A stretch of DNA of 64,000 nucleotides from Vulcanimicrobiota bacterium (lineage in GTDB: Bacteria; Vulcanimicrobiota; Xenobia; Xenobiales; JADMJV01), in NCBI GenBank assembly GCA_017307785.1, contig JAFKGI010000041.1, forward strand, positions 1 through 64,000, read 5' to 3'. Below, one piece after another: positions 6,564-14,384 of this stretch. The notes below the pieces were generated by a model that saw only the letters and a program-made list of their open reading frames with translations, searched no databases and was not told the origin of the DNA. Within the stretch, counting starts at the first letter, position 1. Every line of letters starts with the position of its first letter. A program made the position numbers and the translations under genes.

Positions 6564-6881
6564 CAGCTCGCTTTTGCCACTGATTATCGGCGGGCAGGGG
6601 ACCCCCGGCTCCACTGGAATGAGCGCTCCAATCCTTCCAAAAAAGAACGACCCCCTTATCGCCCTGGAAAGCTTCGGGAGTCGTTCACCGTCTTTGACAG
6701 CTGAATGCCTTGAGTCGGGAATGGGTCCCCGAATTCAAGGATCAGGCGCTCCGGTCGGGTTCTTCCCGGCCGGGGTTCGTCTGTTGTTTCTTGCCCGACC
6801 GTTCTTTGGTGTCCAGACGGTGTCCAAACACCCAGTGGCCAGCCCCTTACGGGAAACTGTTACGGCAAGCAAAGCCTTATT
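6564..6881. other. 318-base gap next to tRNA-Sec 3' end
   Basis: No convincing gene is seen. GGTGTCCA is directly repeated at 6808-6815 and 6819-6826 with an 11-bp period, followed by an inverted copy (GGTGT...ACACC). Such helically phased repeats close to a tRNA 3' end can be integrase arm sites, but this is only suggestive. Confidence 0.3.
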
Positions 6882-6974
6882 TGGCGGGAGAGGGAGGGAG
6901 TCGAACCCTCCGAGCGTGTTAAGCACCCCAGCAGTTTTGAAGACTGTGGAAGCCACCGGGCCCCATCCACTCCC
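6882..6974 (-). tRNA. selC: tRNA-Sec (anticodon UCA)
   Basis: On the minus strand the sequence begins GGGAGTGG and ends with an eight-base acceptor partner, discriminator G and encoded CCA. The D arm has a six-pair stem with a CGGT loop, the anticodon loop is CTTCAAA (anticodon TCA), there is a long variable arm, and the T loop is TTCGACT. The long acceptor and D stems and the UCA anticodon are diagnostic of selenocysteine tRNA. There is a T-T mismatch at acceptor pair six and an imperfect first anticodon pair. Its presence implies that SelA, SelB and SelD exist elsewhere and that some in-frame UGA codons in the genome are read as selenocysteine. Confidence 0.9.
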
Positions 6975-6982
6975 ATCCAAAG

Positions 6983-6998
6983 TGTTCGCGCGCGAACA
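6983..6998. promoter_or_regulatory. Perfect 16-bp palindrome upstream of tRNA-Sec
   Basis: TGTTCGCG followed directly by CGCGAACA, nine bases upstream of the tRNA 5' end. It could be an operator or a processing signal in the tRNA leader. Confidence 0.4.
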
Positions 6999-7021
6999 AG
7001 AGGATCCTATTTGCGTCAAGT

Positions 7022-7037
7022 TTTAGGAAATCCTAAA
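7022..7037. promoter_or_regulatory. Palindrome in divergent region
   Basis: TTTAGGA and TCCTAAA flank an AA spacer. It lies between the divergent tRNA-Sec and the gene at 7104. Regulatory role is a guess. Confidence 0.3.
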
Positions 7038-7103
7038 CGGATGGGCCTTGGATGGGGCCTCCGCTGGCTTAGAATGGTAGGAATTAACCAGGAGGTCTTC
7101 ACG

Positions 7104-8480
7104 ATGGCGGGAGTAGGCTCAAGCACCAGTAATAGTGGCGGTTCGAATACCAATGTGAGCAATTCGGGGTCGTCCAACAAGACGAACACCGCGGACACGG
7201 GCAATAAGCCTGCGGCGGACAAGCAGGTCAGCGCCGACAAGTCGGCCGCCACGCCGGCCAAGGACGGCACCTCTCTTACGCCGGAGGCCAGCACCAAAGA
7301 AACCTCCAACGCCCCCGATACAAGCGCACTGGCCTCCGCGCTGGGAGAGCAGCCGGCCAGTACCTGGAGGGACCAGCTCGGAACTCAGACGATCAACAAG
7401 AACACCAGCGGAGAGTCGGTGACGGCGCTGCAGTCTGCCTTGAACGAGAAGCTGGGGCTATCGCTGGATACGGACGGCAAGTTCGGTCGCGACACGACGG
7501 CGGCAGTCAAGGATTTTCAGCGTCAGAACGGTCTGACGGCTGACGGTATCGTGGGCAAAGACACTCGTGACGCTCTGATGGCGGAGAAAAAAGAAGCCGA
7601 GCCACCCAAAGAGGTCAAGCCGCTCGACGCCAATCAATATGCCCTCCTCAACGAGCAATTGGGCAAGGGCACCCTGCAAAAGGGCGCCGACAATAAAGAC
7701 GCGGTGACCACCCTGCAGAACGCCCTCAACGAGCGCGGCGCGCAGTTGGGAGTTGATGGCGATTTCGGCAATAAGACCAAGCAGGCGGTGGAAAACTTTC
7801 AGCGCGAGAACAATCTGCCGGTCAACGGCAAGTTGGACGATGCTACCCGCTCGGCTCTGCTCGGACCGGAGCCTCCCAAAACGCGTGAGCAACTCCAGGA
7901 CCAGGAGGCGGCTCGTCAATACGAGGCTACTCAGCTCAAGAAAGAGGATCTGATTTTCGGCGATAAGCTGTCCGATGCGGAACAGCAGAAAGTGCGCGAC
8001 GTCGCCGCCTCGCTCGGCGCTGACCCCAACGACCTGATGGCCGTCATGGCGGCCGAGACGGGCGGAACCTTCGACCCGGCGGAACGGGCCAGCAAGCACG
8101 GGGCCGTAGGCCTGATTCAGTTCACCAACACGGCCATTAACGAGATGAACAAAGGACTCCCCAAGGACCAACATCTCACCAAGGCGGGTCTGGAGCAGAT
8201 GTCCTTTACGGAACAAATGGATCACGTGCAATCCTATATGCAGACCATGATGGACCGCTATAACGGGCCGGCCAATCCCAGTCGTGGCGATCTGTATGCG
8301 GCCGTGTTCTCGCCCGCTTTGATCGATAATTCCGATACTTCCCGTATCTACGGAGGCAACAGCAAAGAATACCGGGCCAACAAAAGCCTGGACACCAACG
8401 GCGACGGCCAGATCACGCGCAATGAATTGACCGCTCGCGCGGATGAATGGTATCAACGCGGTGTGGACGGTATGGTCTAA
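7104..8480 (+). CDS. Peptidoglycan-binding protein with lytic-transglycosylase-like and EF-hand segments
   Basis: AGGAGG lies upstream of ATG 7104, giving 458 residues. After a Ser/Asn/Thr-rich N-terminus of about 90 residues there are two PG_binding_1 domains (VTALQSALNEKLGLSLDTDG and VTTLQNALNERGAQLGVDGD, each followed by FGxxTxxAVxxFQRxN). The C-terminal domain (VMAAETGGTFDP, KHGAVGLIQFT) resembles lysozyme-like transglycosylases with Glu as likely catalyst, and ends with an EF-hand loop DTNGDGQITRNE. No signal peptide is present, unusual for a wall enzyme; export might be by a dedicated secretion route or phage-like release. Confidence 0.8.
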   Translation: MAGVGSSTSNSGGSNTNVSNSGSSNKTNTADTGNKPAADKQVSADKSAATPAKDGTSLTPEASTKETSNAPDTSALASALGEQPASTWRDQLGTQTINKNTSGESVTALQSALNEKLGLSLDTDGKFGRDTTAAVKDFQRQNGLTADGIVGKDTRDALMAEKKEAEPPKEVKPLDANQYALLNEQLGKGTLQKGADNKDAVTTLQNALNERGAQLGVDGDFGNKTKQAVENFQRENNLPVNGKLDDATRSALLGPEPPKTREQLQDQEAARQYEATQLKKEDLIFGDKLSDAEQQKVRDVAASLGADPNDLMAVMAAETGGTFDPAERASKHGAVGLIQFTNTAINEMNKGLPKDQHLTKAGLEQMSFTEQMDHVQSYMQTMMDRYNGPANPSRGDLYAAVFSPALIDNSDTSRIYGGNSKEYRANKSLDTNGDGQITRNELTARADEWYQRGVDGMV

Positions 8481-8551
8481 AAAATTTCACCACACAGGGT
8501 TCTCGGGATCCGTTCAAGAACGGCCGCACGGTATGTGGAGACAAGCCTGAC

Positions 8552-9154
8552 ATGGTCTCTCCGGAACAGTATCAGGACTTTCAGGATGAAGCCCTGGTCC
8601 ACTCGGATGCCCTATATCGCTACGCCCGGCGTTTGACTAACGACGCCCGCGAAGGCGAGGACTTGCTGCAGGAGACTTTCCTGAGAGCGTTGCGCTTCTG
8701 GCATCAGTATCAGAAGGGCACGAACTGCAAGGCCTGGCTTTTCCGTATCATGCGCAATTTGAGCATCAATCGGGCCCAGAGCAAGGCGCGCAGCCCCGTC
8801 AGCGATTCCTTGGAAGACACCGAAGAATGGTCTCTCTACGGAAAACTCCACGACCCCGAGGCTCTCAAAGACGATAGTCCAGAGGTGCGCTTTTTCGAGC
8901 AGAACTGGTCCAAAGAAATCGTCGAGGCCATGGCCAAGCTGCCGGAGGAGTATCGTTCAGCTATCATCTTGTGCGATGTGGAAGGCTTTGCTTACCAAGA
9001 AATCGCCGATATTCTGGAGATTCCCATTGGCACGGTGCGCTCGCGCCTCAATCGTGCCCGCACACGCCTGCAGCAGGCGTTGCTGGGCTATGTCCAGGAA
9101 AATCATCCCGATCTGCTGGTAAAGCGCGGCGACAAGGAGCCGGAGAGCGAATAG
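8552..9154 (+). CDS. ECF-type RNA polymerase sigma factor
   Basis: 200 residues from ATG 8552 with region 2 (LYRYARRLTNDAREGEDLLQ, then ETFLRALRFW and FRIMRNLSINR) and region 4 (LPEEYRSAIILCDVEGFAYQ, then EIADILEIPIGTVRSRLNRA). This is the two-domain layout of group IV sigma factors, which direct transcription in response to envelope or other stress. A GGAG lies 11 bases upstream. No anti-sigma gene is adjacent, so its control is not evident. The stop is followed by an intrinsic terminator. Confidence 0.93.
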   Translation: MVSPEQYQDFQDEALVHSDALYRYARRLTNDAREGEDLLQETFLRALRFWHQYQKGTNCKAWLFRIMRNLSINRAQSKARSPVSDSLEDTEEWSLYGKLHDPEALKDDSPEVRFFEQNWSKEIVEAMAKLPEEYRSAIILCDVEGFAYQEIADILEIPIGTVRSRLNRARTRLQQALLGYVQENHPDLLVKRGDKEPESE

Positions 9155-9161
9155 CCGGCAT

Positions 9162-9194
9162 AAAAAAAAGAGCCCTTGCGGGGCTCTTTTTTTT
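9162..9194. terminator. Bidirectional intrinsic terminator
   Basis: AAAGAGCCC and GGGGCTCTT form a stem with a TTGC loop, flanked by an A-run on the left and eight T on the right. It serves both the sigma factor gene and the convergent gene at 9210-9740. Confidence 0.9.
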
Positions 9195-9209
9195 GTCCGG
9201 AGAGACGGA

Positions 9210-9740
9210 TTAACCGAAGAGGACGATGTCCGGCTTCTTTTCGTCTTCGCGGACGATGCGAATGAAGTATTCCATGATCTCGCGAGCGATGGGCAATACG
9301 TTTTCCTTGAGCAAGCGGGTGACGGCCTGGTTGCCGGTGCACTCGTATTTGGTGACGACGGCGGAAATGGCTTCGTCGGTCAACCACTTCTTGGTGTCGA
9401 TGTAGTAAGCGGCTTCAAAGAAGTACTTGTTCTTCTTGCCGGCGTCAGGGCTGTTGCGTACCTGAATGTCGCGCAGCAGGTCGACATGAGGGCCTTCCTT
9501 GAGCTTACCTTCGATGACTTCTTTGTTTTCGGAGTAGGGCGCGGAGACCACCAGACCGTTGCCGTCACCGATGACGGTGCTCTTTTCAAAGGCGAAGGTC
9601 TTGGCGCTCTGCACGTCCAGGAAGCGCAAGCCACCAAGCTTGGTGGGCGATCCTTTGGCGACGTATTCGGCGTAGATTTCGGTCAGAACGACGTCGATCT
9701 GCTCGGCGATACGGCGCAAATCAATTTGACTGTTACTCAT
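9210..9740 (-). CDS. Conserved-looking hypothetical protein
   Basis: 176 residues starting MSNSQIDLRRIAEQID after a GGAGAG at a normal distance. It is soluble and alpha/beta in pattern with a repeated EVIEGKLKEG / DIQVRNSPDAG core and a charged C-terminus ending in IVREDEKKPDIVLFG. I cannot assign a family. It lies downstream of serA on the same strand with a gap of 54 bases, so it could be in the same transcript. Confidence 0.65.
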   Translation of the reverse strand: MSNSQIDLRRIAEQIDVVLTEIYAEYVAKGSPTKLGGLRFLDVQSAKTFAFEKSTVIGDGNGLVVSAPYSENKEVIEGKLKEGPHVDLLRDIQVRNSPDAGKKNKYFFEAAYYIDTKKWLTDEAISAVVTKYECTGNQAVTRLLKENVLPIAREIMEYFIRIVREDEKKPDIVLFG

Positions 9741-9794
9741 ACTGGTTCTCTCCTCAACTAGGGATGCGCCCTAGAACGGCTCGTTTTTCCCCGA

Positions 9795-11372
9795 CTATAA
9801 CTGGACCAAACGCGCTTCTTCAATTCCGTCGAGCGCTTTGATTTCCCCCATGACGGCGTCGCTGGGGGTTTCGTCGATGGACATCACCATAATGGCGTGG
9901 GTGCGCGGTTGGCTGCGGCCCAGTTGCATTTCGGCGATGTTGATATCGCTCTTGCCCAGCAGGCTTCCCACGCTTCCCATGACGCCGGGGCGGTCGGTCT
10001 GCCAGGTGATCAGCTTGGTTCCCGAGAGGACCACCGAGATGGCGTGGCCATCCATTTCGACCACTCGCGATTCGTTGGTGCCGAAGACGGTGCCGCCCAG
10101 TGTGCAGGAGCGCTGCGCCGAGCGTACAGTGACTTCGACCAGGCTGGAGTAGGTTGAATGTCCGCGGGTGCTGCCTTCACTGACGCTGATGCCGCGATTG
10201 CGAGCCACCACGGCGGCGTTGACGAAGTTGACGGTCTCCGGCGAGCCGGCGGCCAGCAGGCCACGCAGCAGGGCTTTGGTGAGGAAACGGGTGTCGCCGT
10301 CGGCCACTTCGCCTCGGTAATTGACGGTCACGGCCGTCACCGGACCGGCCACCAGCGACTGGGCGAACTTACCCATGCGTTCGGCCAGACTCAAATAGGG
10401 CTTGAGGAAGCTCATTGCCTCGGGCGGGACGTAGGGGATATTGACGGCGCTGCGCGGAGCTCCACCGCGTAATACCTCGAGAATCTGCTCGGCTACATCC
10501 ACGGCCACGCGCTCCTGAGCTTCGTGGGTCGAGGCGGCCAGGTGCGGCGTGGAGACGAAGTTGAGCAGCTCCAGCAACGGCGTGGGTCCGACCGGCTCTT
10601 GCGAGTAGACGTCGAGAGCGGCCGCCGCCAATTTTTTGCCCTTGAGGGCTTCGTATAGGGCGGCTTCGTCGATGATGCCACCGCGAGCACAGTTCACCAG
10701 AATGGCGGTCGGCTTCATCAGAGCCAGCTTGGCTGCATTGATCAGTCCATCGGTCTCGGCCGTTTTGGGCATGTGGAGGGTAATGAAGTCACTGCGCTGG
10801 AGCAGGTCGTCGAGCTCGACTTTTTCGGCTCCCCGTTCCTTGGCGAATTCATCGCTGATGAAAGGGTCGTAGGCCAGGATTTTCATGCGGAAAGCGGCCG
10901 CGCGTTCCCCAACCTCGCGACCAATCCGTCCAAATCCGACCACGCCCAGAGTTTTGTTGTAAAGCTCAGAGCCCGTGAAGGTCTTGCGATCCCATTCACC
11001 AGCGCGCATCGAGGCTTGAGCCTGAGGCACCCAGCGGGCGGCGGCTAGCAGCAGGCCAAAAGTGTGCTCGGCGGCCGAGATGGTGTTGCCTTCCGGTGAG
11101 TTGATGACCATGATGCCTTTGTTGGTGGCGGCTTCAACGTCGATGTTGTCGACGCCCACGCCGGCGCGTCCAATGACGCGGAGCTGGGTGGCCCCTTCAA
11201 TCACTTCTTTGGTGACTTTGGATTGGCTACGCACAATCAGGGCGTCAAAGCCGGCCAATTTGGCTGCCAGTTCGGCCGGCTTCAGGCCGGTGGCTACTTC
11301 TACATCGGCTTCTTTGCGCAGGTTGTCGACGATTTCTTGGGGCAACGGGTCGCTGACTAAGATCTTGGGCAC
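9795..11372 (-). CDS. serA: D-3-phosphoglycerate dehydrogenase
   Basis: SerA oxidises 3-phosphoglycerate to 3-phosphohydroxypyruvate, the first step of serine synthesis. The 525-residue length matches the long type with an ASB domain and a C-terminal ACT domain. Visible are the substrate loop (IVRSQSKVTKE, GRAGVGVDNID), the Rossmann motif (VGFGRIGREVGERA), the catalytic Arg region (NCARGGIIDE) and His in TPHLAASTHEAQ. The ACT end (DRPGVMGSVGSLLGKSDINI) is a probable serine sensor. GTG at 11372 follows GGAGG; the longer upstream frame is rejected. Confidence 0.95.
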   Translation of the reverse strand: MPKILVSDPLPQEIVDNLRKEADVEVATGLKPAELAAKLAGFDALIVRSQSKVTKEVIEGATQLRVIGRAGVGVDNIDVEAATNKGIMVINSPEGNTISAAEHTFGLLLAAARWVPQAQASMRAGEWDRKTFTGSELYNKTLGVVGFGRIGREVGERAAAFRMKILAYDPFISDEFAKERGAEKVELDDLLQRSDFITLHMPKTAETDGLINAAKLALMKPTAILVNCARGGIIDEAALYEALKGKKLAAAALDVYSQEPVGPTPLLELLNFVSTPHLAASTHEAQERVAVDVAEQILEVLRGGAPRSAVNIPYVPPEAMSFLKPYLSLAERMGKFAQSLVAGPVTAVTVNYRGEVADGDTRFLTKALLRGLLAAGSPETVNFVNAAVVARNRGISVSEGSTRGHSTYSSLVEVTVRSAQRSCTLGGTVFGTNESRVVEMDGHAISVVLSGTKLITWQTDRPGVMGSVGSLLGKSDINIAEMQLGRSQPRTHAIMVMSIDETPSDAVMGEIKALDGIEEARLVQL

Positions 11373-11440
11373 GGGTCCTCCAGGGGAACATTTGGTTCGG
11401 GGCTGTCCTACGCACACAGAAAGGGAGATCCTTCTCCCTC

Positions 11441-11469
11441 TGGACAAGCTCGGGACATCCCACTATACT
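11441..11469 (+). promoter_or_regulatory. Promoter of tRNA-Ser
   Basis: TGGACA (11441-11446) and TATACT (11464-11469) with a 17-bp spacer, about 16 bases upstream of the mature tRNA. Confidence 0.7.
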
Positions 11470-11484
11470 ACGGTCGGTTTAAAC

Positions 11485-11573
11485 GGAGTGATGGCCGAGC
11501 GGTTTAAGGCGCACGCCTGCTAAGCGTGAGGGTGGAAACGCCCACCAGGGTTCGAATCCCTGTCACTCCGCCA
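11485..11573 (+). tRNA. tRNA-Ser (GCU)
   Basis: Eighty-nine bases with acceptor GGAGTGA / TCACTCC, discriminator G and encoded CCA, D loop GCGGTTTAAGGC, anticodon loop CTGCTAA (GCT), a long variable arm and T loop TTCGAAT. The class II long arm is expected for serine. Confidence 0.95.
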
Positions 11574-11575
11574 AG

Positions 11576-11606
11576 AAGGCGCCCGATTTGTCGGGCGCCT
11601 TTTTTC
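11576..11606 (+). terminator. Intrinsic terminator of tRNA-Ser
   Basis: AAGGCGCCCGA pairs with TCGGGCGCCTT around a TTTG loop and is followed by a T-run, three bases after the tRNA CCA. Confidence 0.92.
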
Positions 11607-11646
11607 TTGGGGAAGACTTCCTCTCGGCCAGCACGAACCCAACGAG

Positions 11647-12663
11647 ATGGTGACTCAAAAAGGCGATGTGATCGTCATTGGAGGTTCTCTCGAGGGAACT
11701 TTGATCGCTCGCGCTCTGTCTCGCTCGGGGCAGAAAGTTCTGTTGTTGGAGAGGGGGCGACCGGAAGACCCGGAGACGCCCTACGATCGCTGGGTTTGTT
11801 CGCCGTTTTTGTATAGCGCGTCCCAGTGGCAATGGATTCGCGATAGCGAGGCCTTCTGGCAGGATCAGAGTTGCCTGAGTTATCTGGACGGAGCAGCTCT
11901 GGCTCCACGGGAAAGCCCCTCCTGGGAGAACCTGATGCGCCTTCAGGAAAGCCATCGAGTCAAAGGTCCCGGCCTGGACCCCGGACTCTTTCCCGAGCTC
12001 AAGATGGCGCCTGAGTTGGGCTCTATCTACTTTGACAAACTGCCCAGCCTGGATGTCGCCGGTCTGACGCACCGGCTCTGGAAAGAGCTGCAGCGTGCCG
12101 GTGTCGACCCGCATGTGGATACCGAGGTCCGTCACATCGACTGGGAGCACGAATGGCCGACGGCGGTCACTCGGGACACTATTTTTCGCGCCAAGCGCCT
12201 GATTCTGACGGCTCCGAGTTTGTTTCACAAGGAGAAGCACTCCATTGCCCAGAGTTGGCTCCAAGGAGCTCCGCAACTGGAGGACCGTCAGGCTTTTCAG
12301 CGGCCGGCTGTGTGGATTCACTACGCCAAAGCCCCTGTCTATCTGTGGCCGGGGGCGGACACATGGGGTTGGACCCGGCTGCACGAGGCGGAGGCGGGTG
12401 AGGAGAAGTTTCTGAGCGGGATTCCCGACCGCTGGCTCTCTTGTAAGGTTCAGGATGTTGCGACCTACGAACTGAAAGTAGACCAGCCGGCCATGGGATA
12501 TCATCCGTGGCGTCAGGACTGTATCTGGTTGAGCAAGCAGGGCCAGCAGAACTGGCCCTGGCTGCCGGAACTGGTCGGCTCACTGCTGGACCCGACTCGC
12601 GAGGGACTGCTGTTGCAGCCGGAGCGCGAGGCCGAGGTGGTGATGGGGCCCATGCCGGCCTAG
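11647..12663 (+). CDS. FAD-dependent oxidoreductase
   Basis: A 338-residue protein with an N-terminal dinucleotide fold VIVIGGSLEGTLIARALS then KVLLLERGRP, typical of FAD enzymes of the D-amino-acid-oxidase/glucose-inhibited type. The rest has weak family signals (GYHPWRQDCIWL near the C-terminus may be the second FAD contact). Several motifs are less conserved, for example GGSxEG where GxGxxG is usual, so activity is uncertain. The ATG at 11647 has only a weak ribosome site. It follows the tRNA-Ser terminator and is followed by the 60-bp repeat array. Confidence 0.65.
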   Translation: MVTQKGDVIVIGGSLEGTLIARALSRSGQKVLLLERGRPEDPETPYDRWVCSPFLYSASQWQWIRDSEAFWQDQSCLSYLDGAALAPRESPSWENLMRLQESHRVKGPGLDPGLFPELKMAPELGSIYFDKLPSLDVAGLTHRLWKELQRAGVDPHVDTEVRHIDWEHEWPTAVTRDTIFRAKRLILTAPSLFHKEKHSIAQSWLQGAPQLEDRQAFQRPAVWIHYAKAPVYLWPGADTWGWTRLHEAEAGEEKFLSGIPDRWLSCKVQDVATYELKVDQPAMGYHPWRQDCIWLSKQGQQNWPWLPELVGSLLDPTREGLLLQPEREAEVVMGPMPA

Positions 12664-12664
12664 G

Positions 12665-12948
12665 CCCCGTTTGTTGGGGACGCGGCGGCCCCGTTAGGCG
12701 GGGAAATCGGCGGTTTTTGGGGTTTCCCCGTTGGCTGGGGACGCGGCCCCGCTAGGCGGGGAAATCGGCGGATTCGGGCGGTTTTCCCCGTTGGCCGGGG
12801 ACACGGCCCCGCTGGGCGGGGAAATCGGCGGATTGGGGCGGTTTTCCCCGTGGTGTGGGGACGCGGCCCCGCTGGGTGGGGAAATCGGCGGATTTTTGGG
12901 GTTTTCCCCGTTGGCTGGGGACACACGGCCCCGTTAGGCGGGGACAAC
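12665..12948. repeat. Tandem 60-bp repeat built from inverted repeats (about 4.7 copies)
   Basis: Units begin with CCCCG at 12665, 12726, 12786, 12846 and 12906; the first is 61 bp, the next three are exactly 60 bp and the last is cut at about 43 bp. Each contains CCCC-gttggct-GGGG, then CCCCGC-TAG-GCGGGG, and GGGGAAA that can pair with TTTCCCC at the unit border. Substitutions between copies keep pairing (for example GC to GT at the inner stem pair). The array fills the gap between the FAD gene stop and the terminator of the convergent ATP-grasp gene. Confidence 0.9.
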
Positions 12949-12972
12949 AAAAAAGGCCCCTTGCGGGGCCTT
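12949..12972 (-). terminator. Intrinsic terminator of the ATP-grasp gene
   Basis: AAGGCCCC and GGGGCCTT with a TTGC loop; on the minus strand it is followed by six T. It abuts the last copy of the 60-bp array. Confidence 0.85.
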
Positions 12973-12987
12973 CTGGGGGTTCGAAGG

Positions 12988-14169
12988 TCAGGCGGGGCGG
13001 TCGCCGCCGGTGCCGATGGCCAGGAAATCGTCGGCAAAGCGATGCTGGTAGGCGTCCAGCAGGCGGTCGACGCGTTTGCCGTCTTTGCTGGCTACGGTCA
13101 TGGCCAGGTGGTAATCCCAGACATGCGACCAGGTGACTTCTTCGTCGTCATACTCGGTGAGATCGGGGGTCTTCTGGCGGGTCAGGCAGACGAAGAGGCC
13201 GCCCTGTAGATCTTTGGAGGCCTTGACTTTGTAGGGCTTGCCAGCGGCAGCTGCCAGTTCGACGCGAGCCCACTCGATCCACAGGTCGACGCCGCGAGTT
13301 TCCAGCACCAGGGCGTCGATGTGGGCGCCGCCGACGCGGGCGGCGATTTCCAGAAAGTAAATCGAGCCATCCTCGGCCTCGATGAATTCGGCGTGGGTCA
13401 CGCCGTGTTCCAGACGCAGCGCCTTGATCAGCTCGTCATTCTGCTTGTGCACCTTGGCATAGGTGGGGTCTTTCTTGTCGATGGTGCGCGAAGAGAAAAC
13501 GCCGCCGTCGCGCCAGATCGAGAACGGCGTCTTGCCGTAGCGATGGGCCGAGGAGAAGACCAGTTTGCCGTTCCAGACCACACCGTCAACGTGGAGGATG
13601 TTGCCTTTGACGAAGCGCTCTACCAGATAATGGGACTGGTCGTCGCCCAGTTCCTCGACGGCGGCCCAGAGTTCTTTCTCGCTCTCGAGTTTGCGCATCT
13701 TGACCGAGCCGGACTCGGCGCGCGGCTTGAGAATCCACGGGGCGGGCACTTTCTGGCAGAATTCCTTGAGCTTGGAGTGGGGCAGCACGGCCGAGAAGCC
13801 GGGCACGGGAACGCCGGCCTTGTCGGCTTCGATGCGCATCAAAAGCTTGTCGCGGAAGCGGGCAGCGTCAGTGACACCGGTTCCCGGGATGCGGAAATGT
13901 TCGCGCAGTTGGGCGCAGATGTCGACCACGTATTCGTCGATCGGCAAGATGGCTCCAAAATCACGGGAGCGAGCCAGGTAACCCACGGCTTTGCGGACTT
14001 CTTCGAAATTGTCGATCTTGTGGACGCAGAAGCGCTCGTTGACGCAAGCGGGCCAGGGCTCGTTGTAGACCTCCTGGGTGGTGACCAGCACAATGTGGCA
14101 ACCCTGCCGAGCCAATTCTTCCAGAAACTTCCAACCCTTATAAAAACTGGCGACGCACAATACCGTCAC
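12988..14169 (-). CDS. ATP-grasp ligase
   Basis: 393 residues with the ATP-grasp plan: an N-terminal Rossmann-like domain (VLCVASFYKGWKFLEELARQ), the nucleotide-binding segment DKLLMRIEADKAGVPVP, PAPWILKPRAESGSV with the P-loop-like glycine-rich hairpin, LVERFVKGNILHVDG, and metal-binding EFIEAEDG then FLEIAARVGG. This set resembles the L-amino-acid ligase/carbamoyl-phosphate synthase-like branch, which joins an acid to an amine by an acyl phosphate. Substrates are unknown. It is divergent from the PUFA operon with a gap of 215 bases. Confidence 0.85.
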   Translation of the reverse strand: MTVLCVASFYKGWKFLEELARQGCHIVLVTTQEVYNEPWPACVNERFCVHKIDNFEEVRKAVGYLARSRDFGAILPIDEYVVDICAQLREHFRIPGTGVTDAARFRDKLLMRIEADKAGVPVPGFSAVLPHSKLKEFCQKVPAPWILKPRAESGSVKMRKLESEKELWAAVEELGDDQSHYLVERFVKGNILHVDGVVWNGKLVFSSAHRYGKTPFSIWRDGGVFSSRTIDKKDPTYAKVHKQNDELIKALRLEHGVTHAEFIEAEDGSIYFLEIAARVGGAHIDALVLETRGVDLWIEWARVELAAAAGKPYKVKASKDLQGGLFVCLTRQKTPDLTEYDDEEVTWSHVWDYHLAMTVASKDGKRVDRLLDAYQHRFADDFLAIGTGGDRPA

Positions 14170-14384
14170 GTTGAAATCCTCCGCCGATAAGTTGGCCCGA
14201 ATCTTTGCTCCCGACCGAGGGGAACCTTCTCAAAAAAACTTTGCGGGGCATGCAATAAAAGGGCAACCTGATCCGTTATGCTCTATGCTTGCCCGCGAAG
14301 TCCCGGTTTTGTACCGCCCCGAGCGGGTAATAGCGCTTGACGCTATGCCCGAGGCGGGCGTGGAAGCAAGCATGGAGGCCGGAG

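Noticed and set aside
6544..7026. 160-codon ORF across the tRNA-Sec gene
   Set aside because: It runs through a structural RNA gene, has no ribosome site and its composition is not protein-like.
12665..12948. CRISPR array
   Set aside because: The units are contiguous 60-bp copies with no unique spacers and no cas genes nearby.
12660..13037. 125-codon Pro-rich ORF on the minus strand
   Set aside because: It is only the translation of the 60-bp repeat, whose unit length is a multiple of three and therefore leaves open frames on both strands. It has no ribosome site.
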